From Arcticibacter sp041902385 (GTDB lineage Bacteria; Bacteroidota; Bacteroidia; Sphingobacteriales; Sphingobacteriaceae): 64,000 bases of DNA. The stretch lies in NCBI RefSeq assembly GCF_041902385.1, contig NZ_CP169244.1, positions 4,402,001 to 4,466,000 of the forward strand. The letters run 5' to 3'. Below are positions 63,082 through 64,000 of the stretch, piece by piece. The translations under genes were made by a program, and so were the position numbers. Within the stretch, counting starts at the first letter, position 1. Each line of letters begins with the position of its first letter. The notes beneath the pieces were generated by a model that was not told where the DNA came from, searched no databases, and saw nothing but the letters and a program-made list of their open reading frames with translations.

Positions 63082-64000
63082 ATGAAACGGATAGCGGTTG
63101 TTCTCTTCTCCATTATACTATTGGGTATGCCACATGCACATGCAAGGGGATCAGTCCTCTACAGCGTAGAAATTAGCTGTGATAAGAAGCAAATAAAAAC
63201 CAGCGGCAACGAGGTGGTAAGCATCCTTGTAAAAATAAAGAATAACGGTGCGAACACGATGCGGGGGCTGCTGCAAACCCGATCTTCAGAGCCTGCAATT
63301 GCTGTTTTAGGAAGAGCGGTGGCTTCCGTAGACCTCAATGGAAGGGACAGCATTTTTCTCCCTGTAAAAATTTTTATCCCAGTCCGCGTGACCGCCGGAC
63401 GAGAATACACATTAACTTTTGATCTGACGGAAGAAGAAGGTGCCTTGCCCCTATTCAGTCAAAAGTGTAAGATTGTAATAGAAGAAAAAAAGCATCTCTA
63501 TAACAACCCTTCTATCTAACATTCAGATAGAAGCCAGTACTGATTCTTTAAAGATACCTATTAGAATAGTAAACACTGGCAATACTTCCGAAACTGTCAC
63601 CATCATCAATGCCATTTCCTCTCTGGCCGGTGGCGATGGCTTTCACGCCTCTAAAAAAATATACCTGCCTGCGTTTGCTGACACCCTGATCCACTTTAAC
63701 AGGAGGATTACTAAATCAATGCTGCAGCTGAATGTCTTTGATGTCTATATAAAAGGGCTTTACCAAAGCGGAGAGATTTTTGGGGTATCCACAATTCGTG
63801 TCCAGGGAGCACAGTCCTCAAGAGTATACGGACAGGACCAGTCGACTAATGCCGGTAATCCGGGCTACATCACCGTTTCCTCCGAGAATACACTAAATCC
63901 ATATCAGTCGTATAACTTCAACGGCTCGGGGACTGTACATACGCCTGTTGGACATCTCGCATACAATCTGGATGGAACAATCTGGACGGGGTTTAATGGC
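63082..64000 (+). pseudogene. Large surface/usher-like protein, N-terminal part, one frameshift, runs off the window
   Basis: ATG 63082 gives a signal peptide (MKRIAVVLFSIILLGMPHAHA) and a first Ig-like domain (VEISCDKKQIKTSGNEVVSI...). The frame stops at 63519, but removing one A from the A7 run 63485-63491 opens it to the window edge: ...VIEEKSISITTLLSNIQIEAS, a second Ig-like domain, then VYGQDQSTNAGNPGYITVSSEN and repeated strands that look like a barrel. Fourth gene of the fibre locus; position and layout would suit an outer-membrane usher or secretion pore, but no FimD motif is seen. Partial. Confidence 0.6.

Overview
The window looks like a chromosomal segment of a member of Bacteroidota, most likely family Sphingobacteriaceae (Pedobacter/Mucilaginibacter-like). 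The reasons are a PorP/SprF protein directly behind a PKD-rich protein with a type IX secretion (T9SS) type-B C-terminal domain, LruC-domain lipoproteins, a TamL-type lipidated TamA, -7 boxes of the form TAnnTTTG, several TTG/GTG starts without strong Shine-Dalgarno sequences, and families typical of the phylum (GDYXXLXY, DUF4401, LuxC-like acyl-CoA reductase next to a dicluster ferredoxin). No rRNA, insertion sequence, prophage or CRISPR array was seen. There is one tRNA gene (tRNA-Cys).

Layout. 1-15 kb is a surface-protein region: three LruC/DUF4114-type lipoprotein genes (one cut by the window edge, one broken), an MDR quinone oxidoreductase, a DinB-like protein, and a 5.4-kb T9SS substrate (two frameshifts) paired with PorP/SprF. 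15-27 kb holds envelope and housekeeping genes: a beta-barrel protein, a patatin with an Omp85-like barrel, tamL, a SpoU-type RNA methyltransferase, tRNA-Cys, pyrD, mnmD and a BaiN-like flavoprotein. 27.3-35.2 kb is a complete histidine operon, hisGDCBHAF(IE), preceded by a promoter, a 15-codon His-rich leader peptide and a terminator, which together form a classical-looking attenuator.

35-54 kb is mostly housekeeping: WD40, NlpC/P60, UspA, ferredoxin and acyl-CoA reductase, ftsE, grpE-dnaJ, nucleoside deoxyribosyltransferase, Ppx/GppA, a DUF2520-kdsC-maf operon, glutamate dehydrogenase, NUDIX, and a tightly coupled DUF2157-DUF4401-GDYXXLXY-xseA-xseB operon. 55-60 kb is a minus-strand operon ending in comEC; its middle gene appears to join a ComEA-like helix-hairpin-helix region to a beta-barrel. 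60-64 kb is the start of a plus-strand exported-fibre locus: pilin-like subunit, PapD-like chaperone, multi-domain adhesin, and the N-terminal part of a large surface protein that could act as an usher. The locus runs off the window.

Two themes stand out. First, six single-base indels in homopolymers interrupt genes, and all lie in exported or surface proteins; housekeeping genes are intact even across A8 runs. This may be phase variation, decay or sequencing error. Second, the his leader and the fimbria-like locus are the best candidates for under-described biology here. All calls are from reading the sequence and translations; no database search or RNA folding was run.
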